A DNA stretch of 64,000 bases from an uncultured Prevotella sp. GTDB taxonomy: Bacteria > Bacteroidota > Bacteroidia > Bacteroidales > Bacteroidaceae. Below are positions 10,034 through 18,328 of this stretch, in pieces. The notes beneath the pieces are model-generated. The model was not told the origin of the DNA, did not search any database, and worked only from the letters and a program-made list of their open reading frames with translations. The first letter of the stretch is position 1; every line of letters begins with the position of its first letter. Location: positions 25,906 to 89,905 of the forward strand of contig CAKQPF010000007.1 of NCBI GenBank assembly GCA_934256705.1, in the 5' to 3' direction. The position numbers and the translations under genes are program-made.

Positions 10034-10747
10034 ATGATTGACGTAAAGAATATAAGGAAATCCTTCGGCAGCCTTGAGGTGCTGAAAGGCATCGACCTCC
10101 ACATCAACAAGGGGGAGATAGTGAGCATAGTGGGTCCCAGCGGCGCTGGAAAGACCACGCTCCTGCAGATAATGGGAACGCTTGACAAGGCTGACAGCGG
10201 CACAGTCATCGTGGACGGCATTGACGTCAGCACGCTCTCCAAGTCGAAACTGTCCGACTTCCGCAACCGTCATATCGGTTTCGTGTTTCAGTTTCATCAG
10301 CTTCTGCCTGAATTTACGGCCCTCGAAAACGTGATGATTCCAGCCTTTATCCGCGGTGCAAAGCGCAAGGAAGCCAAGGAAAGGGCTGAAGAACTCCTCG
10401 CTTTCATGGGCTTGTCAGACCGTGCCAACCATAAACCGGCAGAGCTTTCGGGCGGCGAGAAGCAGCGTGTAGCAGTGGCAAGAGCACTGGTAAACAATCC
10501 TGCAGTAATCTTTGCCGACGAACCATCCGGATCTCTCGACACCCATAACAAGGAAGAACTGCACCGTCTCTTCTTCGATCTGCGTGACAAATACGGCCAG
10601 ACCTTCGTCATAGTGACTCATGATGAGGGACTTTCGCAGATTACTGACCGCTGCATCCATCTGAAGGACGGACAGATAGAGAAGGAACAAGAGGCTGTGA
10701 CCGCGGAGACTGCAGCCGACGCAGATGCCAATGAACCTGCAGTCTGA
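10034..10747 (+). CDS. lolD: LolD/MacB-type ABC transporter ATP-binding protein
   Basis: Cytosolic ATPase of a type VII ABC system, most likely LolCDE lipoprotein release; 237 residues. Walker A is GPSGAGKTT (about 35-43), signature LSGGEKQRVAVARAL, Walker B VIFADEPSGSLD, and the switch histidine sits in IVTHDE. No permease gene is adjacent, which is usual for LolD in Bacteroidetes, so the partner is inferred. It starts 46 bp after the antiporter and precedes the CvfB-like gene on the same strand. Confidence 0.85.
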   Translation: MIDVKNIRKSFGSLEVLKGIDLHINKGEIVSIVGPSGAGKTTLLQIMGTLDKADSGTVIVDGIDVSTLSKSKLSDFRNRHIGFVFQFHQLLPEFTALENVMIPAFIRGAKRKEAKERAEELLAFMGLSDRANHKPAELSGGEKQRVAVARALVNNPAVIFADEPSGSLDTHNKEELHRLFFDLRDKYGQTFVIVTHDEGLSQITDRCIHLKDGQIEKEQEAVTAETAADADANEPAV

Positions 10748-10758
10748 AGGAAATCCAT

Positions 10759-10774
10759 GTAAGTGACGGTAAAA
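10759..10774 (+). repeat. Solo end of the GTGACGGT inverted-repeat element
   Basis: GTAAGTGACGGTAAAA is nearly identical to the outer end of the 193-bp inverted-repeat element at 23260-23452 (there GTAAGTGACGGTGAAAA on the left and AGTGACGGTAAAA on the inverted right). No matching second end is seen here, so this is probably a relic or a chance match of 13-16 bp. Confidence 0.4.
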
Positions 10775-10807
10775 GAAATCAGTTTTCGAATAAAATAGAA
10801 ATACAAT

Positions 10808-11716
10808 ATGAAGAAAATCCTTTTAGGACAGAAGAATCGTCTCAAGGCGGCATGGAAAGTAGATTTCGGAGTATATCTCGAAGGTGATGAAGAAGGCAAG
10901 ATCCTTCTTCCCACACGATATGTGCCTGATGACCTTGAGATAGGCGACGAGGTGGACGTCTTTGTCTATCTCGATAATGAAGAACGACGCATTGCCACCA
11001 CCATAGAACCGAAGGCCATGGTGGGCGATTTCGCCTACCTCGAAGTGGCATGGGTAAATGAATATGGCGCTTTCCTCGACTGGGGACTGATGAAAGACCT
11101 CTTCTGTCCGTTCCGCGAGCAGAAGCAGCGCATGGCGAAAGGACGCTCCTACATCGTCCATGTGCATCTCGATGAAGAGAGTTTCCGCATCGTGGCATCT
11201 GCGAAAGTGGAGCATTACCTGTCCTCCCTGCGTGTCACCGAAGACGGTACGGCATACGAAGTGGACGAGAGCGGTGCGCCGGTGCTCGTCGATGACAACC
11301 CTGTAACGCTGAAAGTTGGCGATAAAGCCGATGCCCTCATCTGGCAGAAGACAGACCTCGGCTTCAAAGCCATCATCAACAATCGCTATGCGGCTCTGCT
11401 CTATGACTCCCAGGTGTTCCGTGATCTGCACACCGGCGACCGTGTGGAGGCATACATCTCCAAGATACGTCCTGACGGAAAGATAGATATAGCCCTCCAG
11501 CAGGCAGGTCGTCAGCATACCGAAGACTTCGCGGAGTATCTCCTTCGCTATCTGCAATACCGTGGCGGACGCTGCCGTCTTGGCGACAAGAGCAGTGCAG
11601 AGGAAATCCGAGAGCAGTTCCAAGTCAGCAAAAAGACCTACAAGCGTGCCATCGGCGACCTCTACAAGCGTCGTCTCATCACCATCACTGACGATGGAAT
11701 CGAGTTGGTAGGATAA
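10808..11716 (+). CDS. CvfB/YitL-family S1 RNA-binding protein
   Basis: Cytosolic protein of 302 residues with tandem S1-like domains and a C-terminal winged helix. Visible are VDFGVYLEG (first S1-like barrel), WVNEYGAFLDWGLMKDLFCPF (second S1 barrel), LGFKAIINNRYAALLYDSQVF (third) and SKKTYKRAIGDLYKRRLITI (winged helix). CvfB-family proteins bind RNA and affect expression of virulence and stress genes in Gram-positives; the role in Bacteroidales is not known. It is 60 bp downstream of lolD, with a repeat-end sequence in that gap. Confidence 0.88.
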   Translation: MKKILLGQKNRLKAAWKVDFGVYLEGDEEGKILLPTRYVPDDLEIGDEVDVFVYLDNEERRIATTIEPKAMVGDFAYLEVAWVNEYGAFLDWGLMKDLFCPFREQKQRMAKGRSYIVHVHLDEESFRIVASAKVEHYLSSLRVTEDGTAYEVDESGAPVLVDDNPVTLKVGDKADALIWQKTDLGFKAIINNRYAALLYDSQVFRDLHTGDRVEAYISKIRPDGKIDIALQQAGRQHTEDFAEYLLRYLQYRGGRCRLGDKSSAEEIREQFQVSKKTYKRAIGDLYKRRLITITDDGIELVG

Positions 11717-11745
11717 ACCTGCTTGCCGGTAAGAATGAGACGTCT

Positions 11746-11890
11746 ATGTTGTTTTGTTGTTTGGTTGTTTTGTTGTTTGGTTATCTGGTAGTCTGGTTGT
11801 TTGGTTGTTTGGTTGTTTGGTTGTCTGTAGCAATCCCAAGCATTATGGTCAATCGACAAAACAACAAAACAACAAGACAACAAGACAACA
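11746..11890. repeat. TTGTT/AACAA-armed low-complexity inverted repeat, copy B
   Basis: A T/G-rich arm with units like TTGTTGTTTGG (11746-11827) and an A/C-rich arm with units like ACAAAACAAC (11857-11886) flank a short unique centre (GCAATCCCAAGCATTATGG). It lies directly after the CvfB-like gene and could act as a terminator-like hairpin. Confidence 0.6.
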
Positions 11891-11917
11891 TTTTTATAAA
11901 TATCGTAGATTGAGAAT

Positions 11918-12136
11918 ATGTTGAACCAATTGAATATGTGGAACAAGATTGGGCGTATTGTCACCTGATTGTCAGAACGACTGGATATTGATATAGAACT
12001 TGCCTTGGATATGTTTTATACTTCCAGAACTTGTAAAGCGCTCCATGATGAAGGTACAGGATTGTATCTGCTTGCAGACAACTGCATCGTGGACGAGGTG
12101 ATGGATGAAATCAGGCGCAAACCATCAAAGAAATAG
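11918..12136 (+). pseudogene. DUF3791-like small protein remnant with in-frame TGA
   Basis: From the ATG at 11918 the frame reads MLNQLNMWNKIGRIVT, hits TGA at 11966-11968, then continues LSERLDIDIELALDMFYTSR and TGLYLLADNCIVDEVMDEIR to a TAG at 12134. The second part resembles the small DUF3791 family often found in toxin-antitoxin-like clusters. The stop at codon 17 suggests a decayed gene, although translation could begin after it. The family call is from memory of the motif pattern and is tentative. Confidence 0.45.
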
Positions 12137-12148
12137 ATAGTACATTGC

Positions 12149-12256
12149 AAAAGCATAGATATTGCAATGCAAAAGCATAGATATTGCAATGTAAAAGCAT
12201 AGATATTGCAATGCAAAAGCATAGATATTGCAATGTAAAAGCATAGATATTGCAAA
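12149..12256 (+). repeat. 22-bp-period AGCATAG tandem repeat, locus 1
   Basis: Five units start with GCATAGATATTGCAA at 12153, 12175, 12197, 12219 and 12241, exactly 22 bp apart. The unit is GCATAGATATTGCAATGYAAAA and the Y alternates C,T,C,T, implying duplication of a 44-bp pair. No spacers are present, so it is not a CRISPR array. It follows the DUF3791-like remnant directly. Confidence 0.9.
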
Positions 12257-12292
12257 GAGAGAACTTTCTTCAAACTTTTTTATTTTTGCAAA

Positions 12293-12400
12293 AGTAATTC
12301 CACCCTTCCACCCATGTAGTGTCAACATCCTTATAATCAACAACATAGAGGTGGTGGAATTATGGGTGGAATTAGGGTGGAACTTCGCGTAATTCCACCC
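12293..12400. repeat. Cluster of AATTCCACCC / GGGTGGAATT motifs
   Basis: AATTCCACCC occurs near 12295 and 12391, TTCCACCC near 12306, and the inverted GGGTGGAATT near 12364 with GGGTGGAA shortly after. Together they make several overlapping inverted repeats. No coding sequence is evident; it may be the edge of a lost mobile element. Confidence 0.5.
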
Positions 12401-12511
12401 TGACCATATTGCGATTCTGTTTTGCTTATACTATTGATAATAAGAAACTTAACGCTCCGCAAGCGGGGTTAAGGAGGTTCAAAAGACGGTTTTCAATTCT
12501 CTGGAAATGAT

Positions 12512-12553
12512 GCTGTTTTGACGTTAACAACCGTTAAAACAGCCTTTTTTTTT
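12512..12553 (+). terminator. Rho-independent terminator in the relic region
   Basis: GCTGTTTTGACG and CGTTAAAACAGC pair around a short loop and are followed by nine T residues. No intact plus-strand gene ends here, so it may belong to a deleted gene. Confidence 0.75.
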
Positions 12554-12838
12554 ACAAAAAAGGAACGGACTACGCTCAGAATTGGGGAAATTTCTCTTGG
12601 ACATTGTGAATCCAAATGCGCCATCATTTTCAACAATGAATTCACAATTCTCTCCAACGAGTGTCTCTCCAGTTCCATTTGCTACACTGTATAGAGGACA
12701 TACGGTATTAACTATGACCTTATCGCCCTTTTTAAGGTTTAACACTGCAAGATTCCTGCTACCATTACCTTGGCACAATCCATCTCCTGTTCTTACTACA
12801 TAGTCTGCAATATGTGGAAAAAGCGTAAAATATGGCAA
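12524..12838 (-). pseudogene. Possible surface-protein fragment
   Basis: A 104-codon minus-strand frame reads LNLKKGDKVIVNTVCPLYS and GENCEFIVENDGAFGFTM, which has the look of a beta-sandwich piece from an extracellular Bacteroidales protein, then runs into a low-complexity lysine/cysteine tail. There is no plausible start signal or signal peptide. I cannot assign a family and it could be non-coding. Confidence 0.25.
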
Positions 12839-12897
12839 TGGAAAGACAAAATAATTGAGACCTCTGTACGGTTAAAAAAGTACCAGGAAATACAAAA

Positions 12898-12925
12898 GGA
12901 TCTGCTCCCGCAGACCCTTTTTATA
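12898..12925 (+). terminator. Terminator-like hairpin
   Basis: GGATCTGC and GCAGACCC pair (one wobble) around TCCC and are followed by TTTTTATATAG. It is 25 bp before the end of the IS1380-like relic and has no clear upstream gene. Confidence 0.6.
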
Positions 12926-12950
12926 TAGTTATCTCTGAATTCTTCTTACC

Positions 12951-13082
12951 CTAATGGCTATTACCAATTGGGATATTGCAAGTTTTCCTTAATTCGATGC
13001 AAAGAGCATCAAATTGCTCCATAATCGAAAATATTCCTCCAAAAGGAGTGAGTTTCTCGGATTTTATTTGTACTTTTGCCAT
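12951..13082 (-). pseudogene. IS1380-family transposase 5' fragment
   Basis: On the minus strand the ATG at 13082 starts MAKVQIKSEKLTPFGGIFSI then MEQFDAL, the conserved beginning of IS1380-family transposases found in Bacteroides. After residue 27 the frame departs into unrelated sequence and stops. Only the 5' end of the gene remains, so the insertion sequence is a dead remnant. The family assignment is from the distinctive N-terminal motif. Confidence 0.75.
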
Positions 13083-13184
13083 GTCATTCAGAGTTTTATT
13101 TGTTTTTAAAAGCGACACTAAGATAAGTGAAATCTCCGACATGGCAAAACCCTGAGCAATTTTTTGTTACTCAGATACTTATAA

Positions 13185-13373
13185 AAAAACGTTAAAGTAC
13201 AATATTGCGGAAATAAGGTATATAAGGTGGAGACTGCCGCACAGAAGAAGATGTTCGATGGAGCTGACTTCGTCTTCATGGCTGACATGTGGAATCCTGC
13301 CCAACTGAGTGACAGCAGGCACTTATGGATACCTATTACTTTTGAAAATGGAATACCAACTTTAAAGAAATGA
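13185..13373 (+). pseudogene. C-terminal fragment of a GH43-like glycosidase
   Basis: An open frame with no start of its own reads KMFDGADFVFMADMWNPAQL, then SDSRHLWIPITFENGIPTLK, ending TGA at 13371-13373. The DxW-P....DSR..W.PI.FENG pattern is typical of the C-terminal end of GH43-type and related arabinan/galactan enzymes. Its stop overlaps the start of the DUF2264 gene (ATGA), so the two were probably an operon before the first gene was lost. Only about 60 codons remain. Confidence 0.6.
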
Positions 13374-14638
13374 AAAATATCAAACTGATTATCATCGCTT
13401 TCTGCATGGCTATCGTGCCTTCATGTGCCATAAATGCCAAGAAGAAAGCTAAAGCGATGAGCGACCGTGAGTACTGGTGCTCATTGGCTTACAGGATGGC
13501 TCAACCCGTACTGGAGAACATGGCTAAGGGCGAACTGCAGAAGAATATGCAGACAGAGTTCAGCCCAAGTTTCGACAACCGTAACCGGAAGGTGCTCTAT
13601 ATGGAGTGTTTCGGCAGACTGATGGCCGGCATAGCTCCGTGGCTCACACTGCCCGATGATGATTCTGCCGAGGGTATTCAGCGCAGAAACCTCCGTCAAT
13701 GGGCGCTCGCTTCCTACAGGAATGCCGTTGATCCCGACAGTCCCGACTATCTCTGCTGGGGTATCGGCGGTCAGAACCTCGTGGATGCGGCCTACGTAGC
13801 CGAGAGTTTTCTCCGTGCTTACGACACTCTGTGGAAGCCGCTCGACGACCTTACCAAGCAGCGTTACCTCGCTGAGTTCCGAAAGCTTCGCAAGATTGAC
13901 CCTCCTTACACCAACTGGCTGCTGTTCTCATCCACCATTGAGAGCTTTATGGCTAAAGCCGGAGGCGAATATGACCAATATCGCGTCAATTCCACATGCA
14001 GGAAGATGGAGGAATGGTATGTAGGCGATGGATGGTATGCTGACGGTCCGTCCTTCTCTTTCGATTATTACAGTTCCTATGTCTTCCATCCCATGTACCT
14101 TGAGACCCTTCAAGCCATGATGGATGCCAAGGCAAACACTCGTCTGGACTATCGTAAATACTATGACCGCGAACTGAAGCGCTGCCAGAAGTACAGCATT
14201 GTCCTTGAGCGCTTTGTCTCTCCGGAAGGCACTTTCCCTGTCTTCGGCAGGAGCATCCCTTACCGCATGGCTACAATGCAGCCGCTGGCTCTCATGGCTT
14301 GGTATCAGAAACTGCCTGAAGGACTGTCCAACGGACAGGTGCGCAATGCCCTTACGAAAGTGCTCCACCGTATGTTCGACCATCAGCAGAACTTCAACGA
14401 GGGCGGGTATCTCACCATCGGATTCTGCGGAAGCCAGCCTGACGTGGCTGATTGGTACACCAACAACGGCTCACTCTATATGACCACTCTGGCATTCATG
14501 CCTCTCGGACTCCCCGCCGACCATCCTTTCTGGATCGACAAGCCTCTGCCTGTAACCCAGGAAAAGGCATGGAACGGAATGGCATTCCCCAAGGATCACC
14601 AATGGAAAGACGACATCCAGACAAAGGACAAGTGGTAA
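13370..14638 (+). CDS. DUF2264 family lipoprotein, probable glycoside hydrolase
   Basis: A 422-residue exported protein. The N-terminus MKNIKLIIIAFCMAIVPSCA is a signal peptide with a lipobox-like VPSC, so it is probably a lipoprotein. The rest is a DUF2264 alpha/alpha-barrel-like protein with aromatic-rich motifs such as SPDYLCWGIGGQNLVDAAYV, WYVGDGWYADGPSFSFDYYS and VSPEGTFPVFGRSIPYR. Some DUF2264 proteins are classed as glycoside hydrolases acting on uronic-acid glycans (I recall GH154, not certain). A start overlapping the stop of a GH43-like relic, plus a broken GH115 nearby, suggests remnants of plant-glycan utilisation. Substrate unknown. Confidence 0.75.
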   Translation: MKNIKLIIIAFCMAIVPSCAINAKKKAKAMSDREYWCSLAYRMAQPVLENMAKGELQKNMQTEFSPSFDNRNRKVLYMECFGRLMAGIAPWLTLPDDDSAEGIQRRNLRQWALASYRNAVDPDSPDYLCWGIGGQNLVDAAYVAESFLRAYDTLWKPLDDLTKQRYLAEFRKLRKIDPPYTNWLLFSSTIESFMAKAGGEYDQYRVNSTCRKMEEWYVGDGWYADGPSFSFDYYSSYVFHPMYLETLQAMMDAKANTRLDYRKYYDRELKRCQKYSIVLERFVSPEGTFPVFGRSIPYRMATMQPLALMAWYQKLPEGLSNGQVRNALTKVLHRMFDHQQNFNEGGYLTIGFCGSQPDVADWYTNNGSLYMTTLAFMPLGLPADHPFWIDKPLPVTQEKAWNGMAFPKDHQWKDDIQTKDKW

Positions 14639-14705
14639 TCTGGAAAAAACATTATCTGCCCTTAGTTTTTTCCATGAAAGATAGCTATATTTATATAAAA
14701 ATGTG

Positions 14706-14713
14706 TACCTTTG
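14706..14713 (+). promoter_or_regulatory. Bacteroidetes -7 box for the TldD-type fusion gene
   Basis: TACCTTTG fits TAnnTTTG and lies 32 bp before the ATG at 14745, so the leader is short. It helps decide for that start over an in-frame ATG at 14703 which would overlap the promoter. Confidence 0.6.
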
Positions 14714-14744
14714 CCCCCGAATAAAAATAAACATAAAAAACACC

Positions 14745-17700
14745 ATGACTAAAAAAAGTCTTTTACCTTTCTTACTGCTCTTTCTGCATATCGCAGTTAT
14801 GGCACAAAGCATTGAGACCGACCCTATGGTTGGCGCATTGCAGAAAGAGTTGCAGTACAACTTCTCACAGTTGAAGAACCAGCAGCCTGCCGGCGCTTAT
14901 TTCATGAGTCTAAGAATGGCTGATGAGTATGTGGTCAACATCACAAGCGACTTCGGCGTGTCAAGCCTCAGCGAGCAGCATGAGCGCACCGTGACTCCAC
15001 AAGTGCGGCTCGGAAGCATGGAGTTTGACAACTTCAAATATGTGAACCAAGGCACCAGCGACCCTAACGGGCGCAACGCACGCGGTGTCAACGTGCCTCT
15101 CGACGGCAAACCTCTGCAAGCCATCCGTGAGGCTATATGGCAGGAGACCCTCAAGCGCTTCCGCATTGCGCAGACCAACTACAACAATGCCAAGAGCCGA
15201 AACATGACTTCTGCCGAGAATGAGGACAAAGCACCTTGCTTCTCTGCCGCTCCTGTGGAGAAATATTACCAGCAGGAGCTTCCTGCTTCTGCATATAATG
15301 TGGACAAAAAGGGATGGGCAGAGAAACTGAATGCCGTCACCAAGGTGTTCAAAGAGGACGGTAAACTGGAAAACGGAAACGCTACCATCACCTTCACACT
15401 CATCCGCACATGGTTTGTCAACTCTGAAGGCACCGTGACTGTGCAGAACCGTCAGACCGTGCGCGTGATGCTCAGTGCCTCCATCAAGGCTGTCGATGGA
15501 ATGTCATGTCCTCTCTTCGAGGATTTCTTCGGCTATACCGACGACCAGCTGCCTGACCTTAACGTACTTACAGAGACCGCCCGCGACATGACAAAGCGTC
15601 TCCACGCTCTTGCCAATGCTCCGATAGTGGACCCTTACACCGGTCCTGCCATCCTCTCTGGCCCTGCCAGCGGAGTCTTCTTCCATGAGATATTCGGTCA
15701 CCGCCTGGAGGGACACCGTCTCAAGACCGGCGGCGAGACCTTCAAGAAGAAGGTCAACGAGCGTGTGCTCCCTGAGAGCTTCAACGTCTATTGCGACCCT
15801 ACACTCTCCACTTATGCCGGCACTATCCTCAACGGCCACTACGTTTATGACGACGAAGGCGTGAAAGCCCGCCGCGTGGACAATGTGGTGAACGGCGTAT
15901 TGAAGAATTTCCTCATGAGCCGTGTGCCTATCGACGGTTTCCCTCAGAGCAATGGACACGGCCGTACCCGTGGTGGAAACGACCCTGTAAGCCGTCAGTC
16001 AAACCTCATCGTGGAAACAACGAAGCCTTACACCGAGGCTCAGCTGCGCAAGATGCTCATCGACGAAGCCAAGCGTCAGGGCAAGGAATTCGGTTATTAC
16101 TTCCGCACCGTGACCAGCGGTTACACCCTTACCGGTGAAGGCAACAGCCTCAACTCATTCAATGTCTCCCCTATCGAGGTCTATAGAGTATTCGTTGACG
16201 GCAGGGAAGACCAGCTGGTGCGTGGCGTCGATCTCATCGGCACGCCGCTCTCCATGTTCAGCAACATCGCAGCTGCTGGCGACAAGCCTTCCACTTTCAC
16301 CGGTGAATGCGGTGCAGAGTCAGGATGGGTGCCTGTAACTGCTACCTCTCCTATGATTTTCGTGTCACAGGTAGAGACCCAGAGATCCAAGGCTCAGCGC
16401 CAGGTGCCATACGTATTGCCACAGCCTGAACAGCAATCCACGACTGGACAGCCAGACAACAAAACAACAAAACAACAAAACAACCAATCAACAATCCAAC
16501 AGGACGAAGCCACCATCTTCAAGGCAATGGAGGATGAGATGAAGCGTTCGCAGACAATGACATTCGCGGATATGCCTGCACCTTACCTTGTGGACTACCG
16601 CATCGCACGCATCAAGCAGTCCACCATCGTCTCTTCTCTCGGAGGCACCCTGTGGCAGAGCGACAGTCCGGTAAGCACTGTAGGTGCGGCAAACATCACT
16701 TTGGGCGACAAGATGCTCAACAGCGGATATGGCTCTGTGGTTCCTATGAAACTGTCAAACGAAGTGAACTACGACGAAATACGCCGTCAGTTGTGGTTGG
16801 CTTCCGACAATATGTACAAATATGCCATCAACACTCTCACAAGCAAGCAGAATTATCTGACCCAGCGTCCGCTCTCTGCCAAGGAAGCCACCGTCGCCGA
16901 GACTTTCTCTGCCCCTGCAAAGGAATACATTGCTCCGACTGTGCTCGACAAGGATTATAACAACAAGGAAGTGCAGGCTTTGGCTGACAGACTGAGTGCC
17001 GTATTCTGTGACTTCCCTAAGCTCTATAACTCCAGAGTAGCGATTGGCTCTCTCGCCGGCGATGCTTACCGCCTTACCACCGAGGGCATCCGTGTGCGCC
17101 AGCCTATCGGCTACACCATGCTTCTCGCCTCTGCCAGTGTCAAGGCCGCTGACGGTTCGGTAATCAATGACAAATGGGAATATACCATCGACATCAATGC
17201 ACCATTGCCTGATGCCGACAAGATGATAAGCGACCTGCGCAAGTTTGCCACACGCCTTTCTGATGAGGCTGACGCTGAAGTACTGACGGAATACTACACC
17301 GGTCCGATCATGTATGAGGACGAAGCATCATCCAGTTCGTTCGCCAACAGCATCCTCTCTCCTATCCTCATGGCAGGCCGCAACCTGCAGCAGGGCAGCG
17401 GAAAGAACAGCATGATGTTCGGAAAGCGCATCATCGACACAAAGATAAGCATCGAGCAGTGCAACAATCTCAAGGAATACAACGGCACCAAGCTCATCGG
17501 CAGCTATGATGCTGACGCTGACGGACGCACTCCTGAACAGGTGACAATGGTGCAGAACGGTATGCTTCGCCGCATCCTCACAGGTCGTATTCCTGCTATC
17601 TCATGCGAGGAACCTTCCGGCAATGAACGTTTCACCGATGAACTCAACCGCGGTCTCACCACTGGTTCTGCCTTCGGCAACGTCAGAATCTACGGCAGCA

Positions 17701-18053
17701 AGACTCGTCCTGCAGCCAAGATGCGCGACCGTCTCGCCAACGAAGCCAAGAAGGCTGGTCTCGACTACGCCTTTATCGTGAAGGCAAACAATAGCGGAAA
17801 CCTCACTCTCTACCGCTTCGACGTGAAGACTGGCAAGGAAACGCTCGTGCGCAGCAAGTCCATCCCTCTCGCAAAGAAGAGCGACATGATGCACATCACG
17901 GACATCTCACGCGAGGAAATCATCGACAATACGATTATGAATGAAACACGCACATCCATCATTGCGCCGAAGTCATTCATCGTGGAGAGCATGGAATTCA
18001 ATTTCGACGCTCCTCAGTCTGAGCCTCCTTTCGCTATCGAGCAGCCGAAATGA
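14745..18053 (+). CDS. TldD-TldE/PmbA-type metalloprotease fusion, exported
   Basis: About 1102 residues: signal peptide (MTKKSLLPFLLLFLHIAVMA), a TldD-type half with the zinc motif HEIFGH (about residue 314, in FFHEIFGHRLEGHR), a glutamine/asparagine/threonine-rich linker (about 562-586), and a second TldD/PmbA-like half. The corresponding place in the second half reads GPIMYEDEASSSSFANSIL, with no HExxxH, so it is likely the inactive TldE/PmbA-like partner. TldD and TldE normally form a heterodimer from two genes; here they are one chain, and the second half has no signal peptide of its own. The linker DNA (16430-16502) is the low-complexity ACAAAACAAC repeat that otherwise lies between genes. 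Substrate unknown; periplasmic location inferred. No nearby modified-peptide precursor is seen. Confidence 0.85.
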   Translation: MTKKSLLPFLLLFLHIAVMAQSIETDPMVGALQKELQYNFSQLKNQQPAGAYFMSLRMADEYVVNITSDFGVSSLSEQHERTVTPQVRLGSMEFDNFKYVNQGTSDPNGRNARGVNVPLDGKPLQAIREAIWQETLKRFRIAQTNYNNAKSRNMTSAENEDKAPCFSAAPVEKYYQQELPASAYNVDKKGWAEKLNAVTKVFKEDGKLENGNATITFTLIRTWFVNSEGTVTVQNRQTVRVMLSASIKAVDGMSCPLFEDFFGYTDDQLPDLNVLTETARDMTKRLHALANAPIVDPYTGPAILSGPASGVFFHEIFGHRLEGHRLKTGGETFKKKVNERVLPESFNVYCDPTLSTYAGTILNGHYVYDDEGVKARRVDNVVNGVLKNFLMSRVPIDGFPQSNGHGRTRGGNDPVSRQSNLIVETTKPYTEAQLRKMLIDEAKRQGKEFGYYFRTVTSGYTLTGEGNSLNSFNVSPIEVYRVFVDGREDQLVRGVDLIGTPLSMFSNIAAAGDKPSTFTGECGAESGWVPVTATSPMIFVSQVETQRSKAQRQVPYVLPQPEQQSTTGQPDNKTTKQQNNQSTIQQDEATIFKAMEDEMKRSQTMTFADMPAPYLVDYRIARIKQSTIVSSLGGTLWQSDSPVSTVGAANITLGDKMLNSGYGSVVPMKLSNEVNYDEIRRQLWLASDNMYKYAINTLTSKQNYLTQRPLSAKEATVAETFSAPAKEYIAPTVLDKDYNNKEVQALADRLSAVFCDFPKLYNSRVAIGSLAGDAYRLTTEGIRVRQPIGYTMLLASASVKAADGSVINDKWEYTIDINAPLPDADKMISDLRKFATRLSDEADAEVLTEYYTGPIMYEDEASSSSFANSILSPILMAGRNLQQGSGKNSMMFGKRIIDTKISIEQCNNLKEYNGTKLIGSYDADADGRTPEQVTMVQNGMLRRILTGRIPAISCEEPSGNERFTDELNRGLTTGSAFGNVRIYGSKTRPAAKMRDRLANEAKKAGLDYAFIVKANNSGNLTLYRFDVKTGKETLVRSKSIPLAKKSDMMHITDISREEIIDNTIMNETRTSIIAPKSFIVESMEFNFDAPQSEPPFAIEQPK
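16430..16502 (+). repeat. AACAAAAC low-complexity repeat within the coding linker
   Basis: GACAACAAAACAACAAAAC and flanking CAATCAACAATCC encode QPDNKTTKQQNNQSTIQQ inside the TldD-type fusion. The same base pattern forms the A/C-rich arms of intergenic elements at 1506-1550, 11857-11886 and 51860-51900. Confidence 0.75.
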
Positions 18054-18054
18054 A

Positions 18055-18220
18055 TAATTAGCGAAAAGTGAAGAGTAAAGAGTGAAAAATAATAAGTAAG
18101 GAGTGAAGAGCGGAAAGTAAAGAGTGAAGAGCGAAAAGTAAAGAATGTAAAGCGAGATGCCCCAAACTGCATCAGCGCGATTTTTCACTTTTCACTCTTC
18201 ACTTTTCACTTTTCACTAAA
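18055..18220. repeat. GTGAAAAGTG-type long imperfect inverted repeat
   Basis: The left part (18060-18145) is built of units such as AGAGTGAAGAGCGAAAAGTA, the right part (18184-18218) of TTTTCACTTTTCACTCTTCA. The two sides are complementary over tens of bases around a unique centre (GCGAGATGCCCCAAACTGC). It follows the TldD-type gene and may act as a transcript end structure. Confidence 0.7.
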
Positions 18221-18236
18221 AGAAAGCGAGCCCCCG

Positions 18237-18264
18237 CCACCGTGTTGCCCGCGTTACCGGGCAA
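18237..18264 (+). repeat. CCACTGTG-hairpin family (stem type TTGCCCG)
   Basis: The head is CCACCGTG, the stem TTGCCCG (18245-18251), the loop CGTTAC and the return stem CGGGCAA (18258-18264). The loop is the same as in the CCAGCCG-type copies, the stem is different but fully paired. It lies 65 bp before the kinase gene. Confidence 0.85.
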
Positions 18265-18328
18265 TATAAGCAGACACTCCACCCCCGCCCCCGCACCTTC
18301 CATCCACCCCATTTATATCCAAAAGAAA

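Noticed and set aside
8647..10266. 539-codon minus-strand ORF across the antiporter and LolD genes
   Set aside because: It is antisense to two well-supported genes and has histidine/aspartate-rich composition typical of a shadow frame.
12149..12256. Possible CRISPR array
   Set aside because: The units are contiguous with no unique spacers, unit length 22 bp, and no cas genes are present.
12016..12346. Minus-strand ORFs with repeated YLCFYIAISMLL-type text
   Set aside because: They are translations of the 22-bp repeat; the peptide repeats only mirror the DNA period and nothing marks a gene.
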